From contig JACGUK010000001.1 of the NCBI GenBank assembly GCA_024256265.1, forward strand, positions 1-64,000: a stretch of 64,000 nucleotides of DNA. Direction: 5' to 3'. This DNA comes from an archaeon (GTDB taxonomy: Archaea > Thermoproteota > Nitrososphaeria > Nitrososphaerales > JACAEJ01). The notes under the pieces are model-generated. The model ran no database searches, was not told the origin of the DNA, and worked only from the letters and a program-made list of their open reading frames with translations. Of this stretch, positions 62,919 to 64,000 are shown one piece after another (within the stretch, counting starts at the first letter, position 1; every line of letters starts with the position of its first letter). A program made the translations under genes and the position numbers.

Positions 62919-63935
62919 ATGAATAGCATGAAAAATGATTTCATAAGCATAGCCAATGATATAATGATGGCAGCTCAGCTTGCATCAGCTTTAGAGGTAA
63001 GCGGCACACCAAAGCCTGGGAATGTCCATAGAAATGCAGACTTCATAGATACAAGATTCGAGCATTATTTAGCTGGCTCTATAGCCATTGGGCCTCATAT
63101 AAGAGATGTTGCATTAAAAGGGATTAGAGCAGGTCTTGATCGAATTAAACTCAATGAAATAAGGATTGGTAAGCATATAAAAGAAGCCATTCATGAAGTA
63201 AAGCTATGGCATAAAGGAGGAAATACTCACTTAGGCATAATATTGCTCTTCATTCCTTTGGCAGCATCCGCAGGATTTATGATGGCAAAGTTTGGAAAGA
63301 TAGAGCCTGATGGATTACGTTCAACTTTATCTAAGATTATTAAGGCAACTACCTTTCAAGATGCAATAGATGTTTGTGATGCTATTCTTGAATCTAGCGC
63401 TTCAGCCTTAGGTCGATTAGAAGCAAAAGCTACACTAGACCTTATGAATATTGATATAAAGAGAAAGATAGTAGAGCAAAAACTCAGCTTATATGAATTG
63501 ATGAAGGTTTCTTCTGAATGGGATAATGTAGCTAAAGAGCTAACTACAGGCATGAAAATTTCTTTTAATCTAGGTTATAAAACCCTTTTAGATGTTTATG
63601 AAAAGACAGGCGACATTAATATAGCAACTGTGCACACTTTTTTAACGATATTAGCAAAATATCCTGATACACTTATAGCAAGAAAAGCTGGGCTAAAGCA
63701 TACACAAGATATAAGAGAAGCAGTGAAGATAGGATTGATAGAAGCTAAAAAATTTTCTAGAAAAGCTGAGAGGATATTAAGATTAGGAGGGTTGATTTCT
63801 ATGAATGGAAAAAGAGCATTAAATCGATTTGACAAGAAGTTAAGAGATCCAAAGAACAAATTTAATCCTGGTACAACTGCTGATATTGTGGCTTCATCCT
63901 TGATGATTGCCATTTTATGTGGGATGAGAATATAA
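62919..63935 (+). CDS. CitG-like triphosphoribosyl-dephospho-CoA synthase family protein (COG1767)
   Basis: 338 residues, helical. N-terminus ALEVSGTPKPGNVHRNADF and the WHKGGNTHLGIILLFIPLAASAG segment are the CitG family hallmarks for nucleotide binding. True CitG makes the citrate lyase prosthetic group; archaeal and methylotroph homologues occur with H4MPT genes and may act in cofactor synthesis. No citrate lyase is nearby, so a H4MPT/methanofuran role is more likely (inference). Confidence 0.82.
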   Translation: MNSMKNDFISIANDIMMAAQLASALEVSGTPKPGNVHRNADFIDTRFEHYLAGSIAIGPHIRDVALKGIRAGLDRIKLNEIRIGKHIKEAIHEVKLWHKGGNTHLGIILLFIPLAASAGFMMAKFGKIEPDGLRSTLSKIIKATTFQDAIDVCDAILESSASALGRLEAKATLDLMNIDIKRKIVEQKLSLYELMKVSSEWDNVAKELTTGMKISFNLGYKTLLDVYEKTGDINIATVHTFLTILAKYPDTLIARKAGLKHTQDIREAVKIGLIEAKKFSRKAERILRLGGLISMNGKRALNRFDKKLRDPKNKFNPGTTADIVASSLMIAILCGMRI

Positions 63936-64000
63936 GGTTCTTTGTTCTTTAATGAACTTGTAAAGGAATATGATCATCCATTATTCTACGACTACCAAGG

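Noticed and set aside
63970..64000. Possible start of a further rightward gene at the right edge (ATG after AAAGGA)
   Set aside because: Only about ten codons are visible, with nothing recognisable.
1..64000. CRISPR arrays, tRNA or rRNA genes
   Set aside because: No regularly spaced repeats were seen, and the intergenic gaps show no T-arm GTTCRANNC with matching acceptor stems. A tRNAscan and Rfam run would settle it.

Overview
The window is a piece of a chromosome from an AT-rich archaeon. Signs of this are an LSm protein, a RadA-family recombinase, a thermosome subunit, an archaeal-type S-adenosylmethionine synthetase, RIO2 kinase, an ATP-dependent DNA ligase, CofC/D/E, MptA/MptD, AT-rich TATA boxes, frequent TTG/GTG starts and GGTGAT or GGAGG ribosome-binding sites. 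The gene mix fits a member of the TACK branch that is not a classical methanogen (no mcr gene here), but no rRNA or tRNA lies in the window, so a finer placement is inference only.

Layout. 1-11990: a two-domain RecA-like ATPase with a winged-helix partner, an EMC6-like membrane protein, a RadA paralogue, lsm-mat, rio2, DNA ligase, an ArsR-type regulator divergent from a thermosome gene, and a GAPN-type aldehyde dehydrogenase. 12083-17660: a debranching-type glucosidase, a GT4 glycosyltransferase, malate dehydrogenase and a DUF362 protein. 17661-21194: F420 genes (an F420-binding-fold oxidase, cofE, cofC, cofD and a stand-alone FbiB-like nitroreductase). 21253-30795: aspS and gatCAB, the indirect Asn-tRNA route, then a glutaminase-less asparagine-synthase-like protein with a zinc ribbon and an MrfA-type helicase. 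30936-33802: small membrane proteins, tatC, tatA and heme O synthase. 33793-38388: sugar metabolism (GT4, PGI/PMI, metallophosphoesterase, sugar nucleotidyltransferase).

38826-63935 is an island for archaeal one-carbon chemistry on tetrahydromethanopterin (H4MPT) and methanofuran. It holds a DUF447 protein, mer, a DHPS-like protein, mtd, mptA, mptD, mfnB, a CofE-like ligase, mfnE, mfnF, mfnD, a HisA-like protein, fwdA, fwdB, fwdD and a CitG-like protein. Together with the F420 genes this supplies three cofactors (F420, H4MPT, methanofuran) and several enzymes of the methyl branch linking CO2/formate-level carbon to methyl-H4MPT. fwdC, ftr and mch are not in the window. A RAD55-like ATPase plus membrane protein pair and two tandem nucleotidyltransferase-like genes sit inside the island and are unexplained.

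The island is interrupted by a 3,160-bp transposon (44637-47796). It has a perfect 8-bp target duplication, four copies of a 16-bp end motif, an IS6-type DDE transposase preceded by a SWIM/zinc-ribbon ORF, three ribbon-helix-helix-like regulators, a GC-rich long hairpin, a DUF3467-like protein and two small membrane proteins. Next to it lies a cation/proton antiporter gene broken by two in-frame stops.
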